A stretch of 64,000 nucleotides of DNA from Pseudomonas sp. dw_612 (GCF_018449725.1 NZ_JAAVVC010000006.1:248001-312000), one strand, 5' to 3'; positions 27,591 through 35,312 are shown, numbered from the stretch's first letter. Notes: generated from the sequence alone by a model not told the origin. A program made the numbers and translations.

Positions 27591-29165
27591 ATGTCAGCGG
27601 TACAAGGTCATTGGCGCGAAGTATCCGAGCAAAGTTTGCCGGCGGCAACTTATTTAAATGACGCAGTCAGAACTTCAAGTCAGTTGATTATCATCGTCGA
27701 ACGCAAGGAAGACTGGGCGTCCTACTTTCCCAGTGAAGACATCGTCACGGCCCAGGAATACCTGGAACAAACCCGTGACAACGAGCAGGGTAAACGGGTC
27801 CAGGTGATCAACCTGTGCCGTAGCTACAAGTACCTGGGGCATGGTTATTACTGCTCGCTGCTGGCTGAAGCCCGAGGGCACAAGGTCATTCCGTCGGTGC
27901 GAACCATCAGCGAACTGACGCGTAAATCTCTTTACGGCCTAGCGTTGGATGATCTGGATAAACCACTGGAAAAAGCCCTCAGTAATCATCTTTACAGTGA
28001 TACCGAAGGCTTTACCCTGACCCTGTATTTCGGCAAGACCAATATCGAGCCCTTACAGGATTTGGCGCGACAGTTGTTTGAAGTCTTCCCGTGTCCGATT
28101 TTGTTAGTTGAATTTAGACGAACTAATGGCTGGCACATCGAAGGCATAAAGTCCGGTGCGTTACATAAGTTGCGCGAAGACCAGGAAGACCAGTTTGCCA
28201 ACTCCCTGGACAGTTTCAGCCGCAAGATCTGGCGCATGCCGCGCTCCCGGCGTTTGGCCCGTTATGACTTGGCGATCTTGCATGACCCGCAAGAAGCGTT
28301 GCCGCCATCCAACGCCAAAGCCCTGGACAACTTCGTCCGCGTCGGTAAAAACCTGGGCATCGACGTCGAGCTGATCGAGCGCAAGGACTACGCCCGTATC
28401 GCCGAATACGACGGGCTGCTGATTCGCGAGACGACAAGTGTCGATAACCACACCTACCGCTTCGCCAAGAAAGCCGAGAGCGAAGGGCTGGTGGTGATGG
28501 ACGACCCGGCGTCGATCCTGCGCTGCACCAACAAGGTTTATTTGACCGACCTGCTGAAAAGCCACCAGTTGGGCATGCCCGCTACCGAGATTCTCTACAA
28601 GGAACGACCGGAAGACTTTGAACGAGTCGGCGAGCGGCTGGGCTTTCCGCTGGTGTTGAAAATCCCCGACGGCTGTTTCTCCCGGGGCGTGATCAAGGTC
28701 GAAAGCCAGCAAGCCTTGCTCGAAGCCACCGCTGAACTGTTCGAGCACTCGGTGTTGTTGCTGGCTCAGGAATTCTTCTACACCGAGTACGACTGGCGCA
28801 TCGGCGTACTCAACCGCAAACCGATCTTTGCCTGCCAGTACTTCATGTCCAAGGGCCATTGGCAGATCTACAACCACAAGGCCAAGGGCCAGGACATCAA
28901 CGGCGAATGCCGCACCCTGGCGGTCCACGAAGCACCGCGCGCGGTGGTGGAACTGGCGGTGAAGACCGCCAACCTGATCGGCGATGGCCTTTACGGCGTC
29001 GACCTCAAGCAGTCCGGCGACAAAGTGGTGGTGATCGAGGTCAACGACAACCCGAACATGGACGCCGGCATCGAAGACGCCTATTTGCAGGACGACTTAT
29101 ACTCGCTGGTGCTGGAAGAGTTCGTCCGTCGCCTGGAGCTCAAGCGTCGCGGCCAGGCCTGGTGA
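27591..29165 (+). CDS. RimK-like ATP-grasp ligase with N-terminal RLAN-type domain
   Basis: 524 aa from ATG 27591; a TTG at 27567 has the better Shine-Dalgarno (AGGAAAGG) and would add eight residues. The N-terminal ~190 residues are the extra domain typical of this RimK subgroup (LIIIVERKEDW..., NLCRSYKYLGHGYYCSLLAEARG). The rest is an ATP-grasp fold: the pre-ATP-grasp region RETTSVDNHTYRFAKKAES, ATP-binding PLVLKIPDGCFSRGVIKV and metal ligands in VVVIEVNDNPNMDAG. It should join an amino acid, probably glutamate, to a peptide or protein carboxylate using ATP. The target is unknown. Confidence 0.88.
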   Translation: MSAVQGHWREVSEQSLPAATYLNDAVRTSSQLIIIVERKEDWASYFPSEDIVTAQEYLEQTRDNEQGKRVQVINLCRSYKYLGHGYYCSLLAEARGHKVIPSVRTISELTRKSLYGLALDDLDKPLEKALSNHLYSDTEGFTLTLYFGKTNIEPLQDLARQLFEVFPCPILLVEFRRTNGWHIEGIKSGALHKLREDQEDQFANSLDSFSRKIWRMPRSRRLARYDLAILHDPQEALPPSNAKALDNFVRVGKNLGIDVELIERKDYARIAEYDGLLIRETTSVDNHTYRFAKKAESEGLVVMDDPASILRCTNKVYLTDLLKSHQLGMPATEILYKERPEDFERVGERLGFPLVLKIPDGCFSRGVIKVESQQALLEATAELFEHSVLLLAQEFFYTEYDWRIGVLNRKPIFACQYFMSKGHWQIYNHKAKGQDINGECRTLAVHEAPRAVVELAVKTANLIGDGLYGVDLKQSGDKVVVIEVNDNPNMDAGIEDAYLQDDLYSLVLEEFVRRLELKRRGQAW

Positions 29166-29172
29166 ACGGCCG

Positions 29173-30096
29173 ATGATCAAGAGTTTCCAACTGAGCCACG
29201 GCGCCCTGCACAACGTTGAACGTCTGGACGCCGAAGTGATGCTGTTCAGCAACCCCGATGCCGCCGAGCGCGACTTGCTGCACAGTCATTTCAAACTCAA
29301 TGAACACGCCTTGGCCTCGGCCCTGGACCCCGACGAGGTGTCGCGCATCGAGTTTCACCCGGACAACCTGTTCCTGATCTGGAAACGTCCGGAAAACTAT
29401 TCCGGCGCCGGTAGCCTGGCCTTCGAAGTCTCGTCCTGCGGCTTGCTGTTCTCGCCGGGCCGCTTGCTGGTCATCGCCACCGACGACTCGCCGCTGCATG
29501 GCCTCGGCACCCGCCAACGGCTCAATACGCCGCTGGATGTGTTGCTGGATTTGTTGTTCAACAACATCCATCACTACCTGGGCCACCTGAAGGTGATCAA
29601 ACTGGTTGCCCGGGAGTTGCAGCAAAAATTCAACGCCTCGATGGAAAACCAGCACCTGATCCAGATGTTCAACCTCAGCGAAAGCCTGATCTATTACATC
29701 AATGCAATCCACAGCAACGGCGCGGTGCTGACCCGACTGCGTAACCACGCTGAAAAGGAGCACTTCAGCGCCGAGGCCATCGGCCTGATCGATGACCTGA
29801 TCATCGAAAACAACCAGTGCTACAAACAGGCGGAAATCTACTCCACGGTGTTCTCCGGGCTGATCGACGCCCGGGGCAACCTGATGAACAACAGCATGAA
29901 CAACCTGCTGCGCAAACTGACGTTGATCAACGTGGTGTTTTTGCCGCTGAACCTGATCGCCAGCATTGGCGGCATGTCCGAGTTCAGCATGATGACGGCG
30001 GGCACGCCGTGGTGGGTGTCGTATCCGTTGTTTTTGACGGCGATGATGCTGGGGGCGGGGGTGATGGTGCTGGGGCTCAGGCGGTTGGCGAAGTAA
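29173..30096 (+). CDS. CorA-family divalent-cation transporter with GMS instead of GMN
   Basis: 307 aa. Long soluble N-terminal domain followed by two C-terminal membrane helices (LTLINVVFLPLNLIASIGG and WVSYPLFLTAMMLGAGVMVL). The loop that carries the GMN signature in CorA and ZntB reads GGMSEF. Starts 7 bases after the RimK-like stop, so the two are one operon. It may carry Mg2+, Zn2+ or another ion; an association with the ATP-grasp enzyme's metal need is only a guess. Confidence 0.85.
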   Translation: MIKSFQLSHGALHNVERLDAEVMLFSNPDAAERDLLHSHFKLNEHALASALDPDEVSRIEFHPDNLFLIWKRPENYSGAGSLAFEVSSCGLLFSPGRLLVIATDDSPLHGLGTRQRLNTPLDVLLDLLFNNIHHYLGHLKVIKLVARELQQKFNASMENQHLIQMFNLSESLIYYINAIHSNGAVLTRLRNHAEKEHFSAEAIGLIDDLIIENNQCYKQAEIYSTVFSGLIDARGNLMNNSMNNLLRKLTLINVVFLPLNLIASIGGMSEFSMMTAGTPWWVSYPLFLTAMMLGAGVMVLGLRRLAK

Positions 30097-30112
30097 CTTG
30101 GTGTCTGTCAAA

Positions 30113-30187
30113 TCGCCTTCGCGAGCAAGCCCGCTCCCACAGTTGGAATGCGTTCCCCTGTGGGAGCGGGCTTGCTCGCGAAAGCAA
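30113..30187. repeat. Inverted REP pair (GTGGGAGCGGGCTTGCTCGC class)
   Basis: Short spacer of about 20 bases nearly identical to the spacer at 26296-26374; between convergent genes. Confidence 0.88.
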
Positions 30188-30212
30188 TATCAAAATCACC
30201 GCAAGTCCCGGA

Positions 30213-30548
30213 TCAAACTCGTTGGCCTGCATCGACACGAACTGACCGCTCCTGAACCCCCCGAACCACCAAATACAACAACGGCCCAACCGAAACAAAA
30301 ACAGCGGTAAGCACCAGATAAGGCACCACAGACAACGCCGACCGTCCACGCTTGCGCGCATCCCGGTACATCCAAACTCCGGCCAGCGTCGCCAGCAGAT
30401 ATAGATCAATCACCACCTGCGCCGTATCGGGTCGCGACATCAGGCTGATCCCAAACGCGATCAACGACTGTTCCGCCTGCAACATCACCGAAACGGTGTA
30501 GCCGGCAAACGCGATCAAGGCAATCAGGGGCAGGGCGACAGACTTCAT
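30213..30548 (-). CDS. DUF2834-type small membrane protein
   Basis: 111 aa from ATG 30548 (AAGGAAGG upstream). Three predicted membrane helices: VALPLIALIAFAGYTVSVML, TAQVVIDLYLLATLAGVWMY and LVLTAVFVSVGPLLYLVVRG, with the positively charged DARKRGRSA between the last two. This layout matches DUF2834 proteins. Function unknown. Divergent from the attenuator-controlled threonine dehydratase gene. Confidence 0.75.
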   Translation of the reverse strand: MKSVALPLIALIAFAGYTVSVMLQAEQSLIAFGISLMSRPDTAQVVIDLYLLATLAGVWMYRDARKRGRSALSVVPYLVLTAVFVSVGPLLYLVVRGVQERSVRVDAGQRV

Positions 30549-30612
30549 GGTTTCCTTCCTTGGGGACAATGAGCAGAATCGCCAGCCTACAGACGCCCGA
30601 CAAAATTGGCCA

Positions 30613-30641
30613 TTGACTTGCCATCGGCGCCCGGCTAATTT
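30613..30641 (+). promoter_or_regulatory. Sigma-70 promoter of the attenuated threonine dehydratase gene
   Basis: TTGACT (30613-30618), a 17-base spacer, then TAATTT (30636-30641). The leader-peptide ATG begins 7 bases after the -10 box, so the expected transcription start falls on or next to that ATG. Confidence 0.65.
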
Positions 30642-30647
30642 CCAGCC

Positions 30648-30713
30648 ATGACTTCCACCGTATTGCGCTGCCAGCCAAGCATTATTACCGCCATTCCTTA
30701 TTTGGCGGGCTAG
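30648..30713 (+). CDS. Ile/Thr-containing attenuation leader peptide (21 aa)
   Basis: ATG at 30648 and TAG at 30711. The peptide reads MTSTVLRCQPS then IITAIPYLAG. It has three Ile (ATT) and three Thr codons, with Ile-Ile-Thr-Ala-Ile clustered at 30681-30695. There is no room for a Shine-Dalgarno after the predicted promoter, so it would be translated as a leaderless start. The Ile/Thr cluster falls between two segments that can pair (30670-30678 and 30702-30710), as needed for ribosome stalling to control RNA folding. Too short to be found by ordinary gene calling. Confidence 0.65.
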   Translation: MTSTVLRCQPSIITAIPYLAG

Positions 30714-30731
30714 CTCACGACTGCAGCACCC

Positions 30732-30755
30732 AACCCGCCCTAGAGGCGGGTTTTC
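30732..30755 (+). terminator. Attenuator terminator
   Basis: AACCCGCC (30732-30739), loop CTAGA, GGCGGGTT (30745-30752), then further T. The left arm CCCGCC can instead pair with GGCGGG at 30704-30709, forming an antiterminator; that segment in turn can pair with GCCAGCCAA at 30670-30678. This is the 1:2, 2:3, 3:4 arrangement of amino-acid attenuators. Confidence 0.75.
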
Positions 30756-30787
30756 ACTTTCTGTCTCCTGGGTCTTGAACCGGAATA

Positions 30788-30875
30788 CGCCCGGTGTAGG
30801 AGCTGCCGAAGGCTGCGATCTTTTGCTTTTTGAAGATCAAAAGATCGCAGCCTTCGGCAGCTCCTACGCCGGGCG
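30788..30875. repeat. Inverted REP pair inside the transcript leader
   Basis: Arms TGTAGGAGCTGCCGAAGGCT and its reverse complement with a spacer of about 20 bases. It lies downstream of the attenuator terminator and only about 20 bases before the dehydratase start, so it is transcribed as part of the 5' leader. Confidence 0.9.
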
Positions 30876-30896
30876 TGTAGAACAGGAGAGATGAGC

Positions 30897-31910
30897 ATGA
30901 GCAGTACCGCAGCCCAGCAAAGCTTGCTTGAGCACTACGTAAAAAAGATCCTCGCCGCGCCGGTGTATGAGCTGGCGGTGCGCACGCCGCTGCAACCGGC
31001 GCCCGCGCTGTCGGAAGCGCTGGGCAATCAGATCCTGCTCAAGCGCGAAGACCTCCAACCGACGTTTTCCTTCAAGATCCGCGGCGCCTACAACAAACTG
31101 GTGCAACTCAGCGCTGAGCAAAAGGCCCACGGTGTGATCACGGCCTCGGCCGGCAATCATGCCCAAGGCGTGGCACTGGCCGCGCGGGAACTGGGGATTG
31201 GGGCGACTATCGTGATGCCTCGCACCACGCCGGAATTAAAGGTGCTGGGCGTGCGAAGCCGGGGCGCCGACGCGGTGCTGCATGGCGAGAGTTTTCCATT
31301 TGCTTTGGAACATGCCTTGAGCCTGGCTCAACACTCCGGCCGCACCTTTGTCTCGCCGTTTGACGACCCGGACGTGATTGCGGGGCAGGGCACCGTTGCC
31401 ATGGAGATCCTGCGTCAGCATCAAGGTCCGCTGGATGCGATCTTCGTTCCGGTGGGTGGCGGCGGGTTGATCGCCGGCATCGCCGCTTACGTCAAATACC
31501 TCCGACCAGAAGTGCGCATCATCGGCGTCGAGTCGGAACATTCCGCGTGCCTGCAAGCCGCATTGCAGGCGGGGGAGCGGGTCGTCCTGCCCAACGTCGG
31601 CACCTTCGCCGACGGCGTGGCCGTGGCGCAGATCGGCGCTTATGGTTTCGATGTCTGCCGATTTTGTGTCGACGACGTGATCACCGTCAGCAATGACGAA
31701 CTCTGCGCCGCGATCAAGAACATCTACGACGACACCCGTTCGATCACCGAGCCTTCCGGCGCCTTGGCCGTCGCCGGGATCAAGAAGTACGTGGCGCAAA
31801 CCGGCGCTCGGGGGCAGACCCTGGTGGCCATTGACTCAGGCGCGAATATCAACTTTGACAGCTTGCGCCATGTCGCCGAGCGCGCCGCTGTGTGCAGTGC
31901 CCCGGCGTGA
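30897..31910 (+). CDS. Short threonine dehydratase (IlvA catalytic domain without regulatory domains)
   Basis: 337 aa from the second ATG (30897), which lies 8 bases after AGGAG; an ATG two codons earlier is too close. It follows biosynthetic IlvA closely: PLP lysine in FSFKIRGAYNKL, ITASAGNHAQGVA, the phosphate loop PVGGGGLIAG and SGANINFDSLRHVAER. It ends just there, whereas full IlvA continues for about 170 residues of ACT-like allosteric domain. It converts threonine to 2-oxobutanoate, the first step towards isoleucine. Control probably acts through the upstream attenuator instead of allosteric inhibition. It may be a paralogue of a full-length IlvA elsewhere. Confidence 0.88.
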   Translation: MSSTAAQQSLLEHYVKKILAAPVYELAVRTPLQPAPALSEALGNQILLKREDLQPTFSFKIRGAYNKLVQLSAEQKAHGVITASAGNHAQGVALAARELGIGATIVMPRTTPELKVLGVRSRGADAVLHGESFPFALEHALSLAQHSGRTFVSPFDDPDVIAGQGTVAMEILRQHQGPLDAIFVPVGGGGLIAGIAAYVKYLRPEVRIIGVESEHSACLQAALQAGERVVLPNVGTFADGVAVAQIGAYGFDVCRFCVDDVITVSNDELCAAIKNIYDDTRSITEPSGALAVAGIKKYVAQTGARGQTLVAIDSGANINFDSLRHVAERAAVCSAPA

Positions 31911-31917
31911 ACGGCGT

Positions 31918-32223
31918 TCAAGGCAACATCGGGCGCAGGAACGTGCGTTCGTAGCTGACGATAAACTTCTTCTCGACCAGCGAGGCCACCAGCGCGGTGC
32001 TCTCCGGGTCGGTCATCGCGATGTGGCGGTAGCTTTCGTAGTCCGCCAGCGAGGGAAAACTGAACAGGCAGTAAGCGATATTGCTTGCGCCCTCGGACGG
32101 CAGGAAATACCCATGATGAGTACCGCCCAAACGCTCGACGATGCCGAGCCAGGTCTGGGCGTAGGCTTCGAACTCGCTGAGCTGGTAAGGATCGATGACA
32201 TATTTGACGTGGCAGGTAATCAA
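31918..32223 (-). CDS. NIPSNAP family protein
   Basis: 101 aa. Start is a TTG at 32223 with CAGGAG about 8 bases upstream; no ATG is available. NIPSNAP/ferredoxin-like fold: MITCHVKYVIDPYQLSEFEAYAQTW in two parts, GGTHHGYFLPSEG and an IAYCLFSFPSLADYESYR block. Function unknown, usually dimeric and heme- or small-molecule-linked in relatives. Convergent with the dehydratase gene, with only 7 bases between stops. Confidence 0.85.
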   Translation of the reverse strand: MITCHVKYVIDPYQLSEFEAYAQTWLGIVERLGGTHHGYFLPSEGASNIAYCLFSFPSLADYESYRHIAMTDPESTALVASLVEKKFIVSYERTFLRPMLP

Positions 32224-32260
32224 AAGGCAGCTCCTGTTTTTATTGGAAAACGCAATTCCC

Positions 32261-32352
32261 CATGTGGGAGCGGGCTTAATCGCGAATGCGGCGGGCCAGT
32301 CACCATTAATGTTGGATGTGACGGCCCCTTCGCGAGCAAGCCCGCTCCCACA
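32261..32352. repeat. Inverted REP pair with a diverged left arm
   Basis: Left arm GTGGGAGCGGGCTTAATCGC differs from the class consensus by a TAA in place of GCT; the right arm is standard. Spacer about 45 bases. Confidence 0.85.
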
Positions 32353-32838
32353 GAAATTGTGGTGGCTTATTCTTGAACAGCTTTCTCGACCTTACTCGAC
32401 AACAACCCGGCCACTATTCAGCCCAGCGGTAGTGATTAAGGTCAATGAACCCATGATGCCTCCTTGCGTGTCAGTCGGGTCAGCGGATACTGAAATATTG
32501 GGTAGCATTTTTTACGTCCATGCTTGGCTGATGCAACCCCACGCCTGATACCTGCAAATTGCAGGGCTTCTACAGGCCTTTCTTGCATCTTGCATGAGAG
32601 CAATCTGATGGCGCCCGCACTAAGCCGTTGATTTGCCGACGAGGTGCAGAGCGAAATCTTGGGCATGAATTATGCTGTAGCTGTCTTTAAGCTGACCGGC
32701 GTTTTATACGAGTCAGCGTTGCTACGAGAGAACGACCGGATATGAAATGGGATGGCCCGCACGGATGACAAAACGGGTGATTTCAGTATCGGTCGATGAT
32801 TATTTGATTGGCAGTCTCACATTAAGGAGAGGGTCGCC
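32353..32838. other. Intergenic region before the DUF1652 gene
   Basis: About 485 bases. It contains a possible 20-codon reading frame on the minus strand (32392-32454), a 15-bp palindrome CCTGCAAATTGCAGG at 32551-32565, and nearby direct TTGCAT repeats (TTGCATCTTGCATGAG). Towards the end AAGGAGAGG gives the ribosome-binding site of the next gene. No established gene or RNA family was recognised. Confidence 0.45.
32392..32454 (-). CDS. Possible 20-aa small ORF with a strong Shine-Dalgarno
   Basis: AAGGAGG lies 4 bases before an ATG at 32454; the frame (MGSLTLITTAGL then NSGRVVVE) ends at TAA 32392. It could be a small protein, an upstream leader of the NIPSNAP gene or the remnant of a deleted gene. 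Nothing beyond the ribosome-binding site supports it. Confidence 0.3.
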   Translation of the reverse strand: MGSLTLITTAGLNSGRVVVE

Positions 32839-33108
32839 ATGTTTTTATCTGCCTTGGAACTTCGCAATATCATTGAAAGCAGTTTCCTGCCGAAGCGCTG
32901 TCAATGCACGCTGTCGCCGGACCTGTCGATGACCATCAAAGTCTATGCCGACACGCAAACCGATCAGCTGGATCTGTTGGTGACCGGTATCAACGCCAAA
33001 CGTTTGAATGGTTGTCGGGAAATCAACGATCTGATCGCCGAACTTCGTTCAGACATGCAGCACAGGGCGCAGGTTCAGCCTCTGCATCTGGACCGAAAAG
33101 CGCTTTAA
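32839..33108 (+). CDS. DUF1652 protein
   Basis: 89 aa, MFLSALELRNIIESSFLPKRCQC..., with AAGGAGAGG about 6 bases before the ATG. The N-terminal motif and the short length match DUF1652, a Pseudomonas family of unknown function. The C-terminal half (TGINAKRLNGCREINDLIAE) is also typical. Its stop overlaps the end of a convergent minus-strand gene by four bases. Confidence 0.85.
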   Translation: MFLSALELRNIIESSFLPKRCQCTLSPDLSMTIKVYADTQTDQLDLLVTGINAKRLNGCREINDLIAELRSDMQHRAQVQPLHLDRKAL

Positions 33109-33500
33109 CCTGCCGTTTCAAGTTCTACCGACACGCGCCGGGTCTGGAAAAATCCCAGGCCCAGCGCCAGTTCGACCCCGACCGCCAGCAAAATCCCTGG
33201 CCCGGCATGGCCATTCAGCCATTCGCCGAAGCCCAGTGCTGCCAAGCCCCAGCATCCGACGATAAACCCGTTGCTCAACGCACTGCGAGTCGCGGACGGC
33301 GCCTCGTTGCGAACCAGATAAAACATCACCCCCAGCGCCGCAAACAACACCGCGCTGCGCCGCGCAACCAATCCCGCCGCTGACGAATACTCGATGCTCC
33401 AGACCGCCAACAACTGATCCGGCATCAAACCCCACACCAACGCCAGCACGAAGCACAACGCGGCGGTGAACGTCGATAACGTACGAAACGATAACTGCAT
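33105..33500 (-). CDS. Small integral membrane protein (unknown)
   Basis: 131 aa from ATG 33500 (AAGGA upstream). Four predicted helices: TFTAALCFVLALVWGLMP, SAVLFAALGVMFYLV, GFIVGCWGLAALGFGEWL and PGILLAVGVELALGLGFF. Single conserved-looking ARRSA segment on a loop. I do not recognise a named family; it resembles the DUF4345/DoxX-like small four-helix proteins in outline only. Confidence 0.7.
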   Translation of the reverse strand: MQLSFRTLSTFTAALCFVLALVWGLMPDQLLAVWSIEYSSAAGLVARRSAVLFAALGVMFYLVRNEAPSATRSALSNGFIVGCWGLAALGFGEWLNGHAGPGILLAVGVELALGLGFFQTRRVSVELETAG

Positions 33501-33592
33501 GGCGAATCCTTGCGGCAGTGAGGGAGGCGCCCAAAGCATAGCGCCACAACCCCTCACAGGCATACCGCAAAGTGCCGAATCAGAGCCTTCCG

Positions 33593-33862
33593 TCAGTTTT
33601 GATAACTGCAGGCGTCAGACAATTTCCGATAAGTGATTTCCGAAGGCTTGCCCGAGACGCTATCGATGTACTTCATGTCCGCCTTGATCACTTTGCAGTC
33701 CGGCGTCGACGGCTCGGTCAAGGCAACTACCTTGCCCACGTTCAGTGGCATGCCGTATTGGTAGGGCACCGCCTGGGAGGTTGAAGTGTCAGCGGCCTGG
33801 GCCAGACCGGCGAAAGCGGTGCAGGCGAGGGCGGTGGTGAGCAGCAGGGTGCGCATGTTCAT
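33593..33862 (-). CDS. DUF2790 secreted protein
   Basis: 89 aa from ATG 33862, chosen for CCGGAGA 8 bases upstream and the signal peptide MNMRTLLLTTALACTAFAGLAQA; the open frame continues upstream without a signal. The mature part has the DUF2790 features PYQYGMPLNVGKVVALTEPS and a CKVIKADMKYIDSVSGKP block with two cysteines. Small periplasmic proteins of this family are abundant in pseudomonads, often induced by metals or stress; function unknown. Confidence 0.85.
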   Translation of the reverse strand: MNMRTLLLTTALACTAFAGLAQAADTSTSQAVPYQYGMPLNVGKVVALTEPSTPDCKVIKADMKYIDSVSGKPSEITYRKLSDACSYQN

Positions 33863-34074
33863 GAATATTCTCCGGTGCAGGCTTGAAGTCGGCTCGACGT
33901 GTAACGCGTCGAACCTGCCGCACTGGGCATCAGGAGAGTCTGAAGGCGTGCGGTCCAGTAAAGTTTTGGACCGCGGCGTTAAGCGATGGTTAACCCGGCT
34001 GAATACCACCTGTCGTGAGGCGGTTTCTGACAGAGCTTTCATGTGGGGGAAAAATGTGGGTTCATACCGGTCAG

Positions 34075-34623
34075 CTAATGGCCGGAACGCTGCTCCAAAT
34101 GCACGACCTTAAAACCATGGGTTTCGGGAGGCGTATCAATGCCGATAGCCGTTTCGGCCTGGCCCTTGCCGGCCACATAGTCATAGAGCAGAAACTTCGT
34201 CGGGACTTCATAGCCCAGGTTTGGAATCACCAGCCGCATCTGCTCTCGCCCCAGATAAAGCCAATGGGGCAGGGCTTTCTCGGCAAAATCGATTTGCTCG
34301 ACGCTGTGGGTGACGGGGTTTTTGCGCATCACCACGCCTTTCATGTACGGCGAGCCGTATTCGAGGGCAAAAATCAGACTTGAGGACACGCACTTTGCCA
34401 GGACGATTCGGCCGATGAAGTCCGCTTGGGGCATGTCGGTGAAGGCGATGTGGGTTTTGCCGTCAAGTTTTACGAAAAGACGATGGCCGTCTTCGGCGGG
34501 CTCGGCCAGCAGCGATACCTTGGAGTTGCCGGCTAAAGGGCAGGTGAGGATGGTCTTGAGCGGTTGCGCGTAGGCCTGGGTGGTTAGCAGTGCTGCGAAG
34601 AGGTATGGCCAGGGTGATTTCAT
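34075..34623 (-). CDS. Uncharacterised periplasmic protein
   Basis: 182 aa from ATG 34623 (MKSPWPYLFAALLTTQAYAQP, a signal peptide); an ATG five codons earlier (34638) is also possible and neither has a clear ribosome-binding site. The mature part reads as an all-beta protein (VSLLAEPAEDGHRLFVKLDG, VVMRKNPVTHSVEQIDFAE). Two cysteines are present. I do not recognise the family. Confidence 0.6.
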   Translation of the reverse strand: MKSPWPYLFAALLTTQAYAQPLKTILTCPLAGNSKVSLLAEPAEDGHRLFVKLDGKTHIAFTDMPQADFIGRIVLAKCVSSSLIFALEYGSPYMKGVVMRKNPVTHSVEQIDFAEKALPHWLYLGREQMRLVIPNLGYEVPTKFLLYDYVAGKGQAETAIGIDTPPETHGFKVVHLEQRSGH

Positions 34624-35000
34624 TGTGGGTGAGTCCATTCTGTTGTTGGGTCCTACAGCGCTACCCGGTAGTCGTGAAAAATCCTAAGAAAGCTTCGTCC
34701 CGGTCCTACAGGCTCGGACGCTTTGTCGTCTTTCGCCGGGCGGCTGCCAGCGGGTACTGTTTGGACTCGTTGAAAAATCAGCGAACAGGTTTGGTCACCT
34801 GAGAACAGTGCACACATGTGTGCCATGATTCGCCTTGCGGACATCTATGTCCTTAAGACGCGTTGTTGTGGCGGCTGTGTGCAGGACGCCTTCGGGCGAG
34901 CTGAGTTACTGTTCTCGGTTGACCAAGCCTGTGCACAGTCCGCCTCCCATCGTTTGGTCACGGTGCTGGCGGTTACCTCAAAACAGATGAGTAACTAACT
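34624..35000. other. Intergenic region with a GCACACATGTGTGC palindrome
   Basis: About 375 bases. A perfect 14-bp palindrome lies at 34810-34823. A TTTGGTCAC element occurs twice (about 34790 and 34953). A 60-codon frame from 34816 exists but its composition and lack of a ribosome-binding site make it unlikely. No RNA family recognised. Confidence 0.4.
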
Positions 35001-35297
35001 ATGCCAACGCTAAATCCTTTTCCCGATCGTTATCGTTCAATCAAAAGCAACGTTACCGACACAAATCCCATGGTCATCGACACCCAGGCCAATCCCCAAG
35101 ACATTCTCGAAGCCGCCCTACAGCGTATCCGCGCCTCCAGCAATCTGCTGGAAACGCTGCATTGCCAGTGCTTCAAGAACGGCGATGTCCAGGACATTCC
35201 GCACATCACCCACGCGCTGTATCTGCTGACGCAAGACGGCTGCGATCTATTGCAGGTTGCGCAACAGCAGATGTTGGGCTGGACAGCGCCGGCCTGA
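35001..35297 (+). CDS. Small helical protein (DUF3077-like, uncertain)
   Basis: 98 aa (MPTLNPFPDRYRSIKS...), mainly helical in its second half (DILEAALQRIRASSNLLETLHCQCF and ITHALYLLTQDGCDLLQVAQQQ). An internal ATG at 35070 would give a 75-aa form. It resembles the short helical proteins that pseudomonads carry in many copies (DUF3077/DUF6124 type), but the match is by look only. An intrinsic terminator follows the stop. Confidence 0.55.
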   Translation: MPTLNPFPDRYRSIKSNVTDTNPMVIDTQANPQDILEAALQRIRASSNLLETLHCQCFKNGDVQDIPHITHALYLLTQDGCDLLQVAQQQMLGWTAPA

Positions 35298-35312
35298 CGC
35301 CTGCTGATACAC

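Noticed and set aside
34816..34998. 60-codon ORF with several cysteines
   Set aside because: No ribosome-binding site, overlaps the palindrome, and composition is unlike neighbouring genes.
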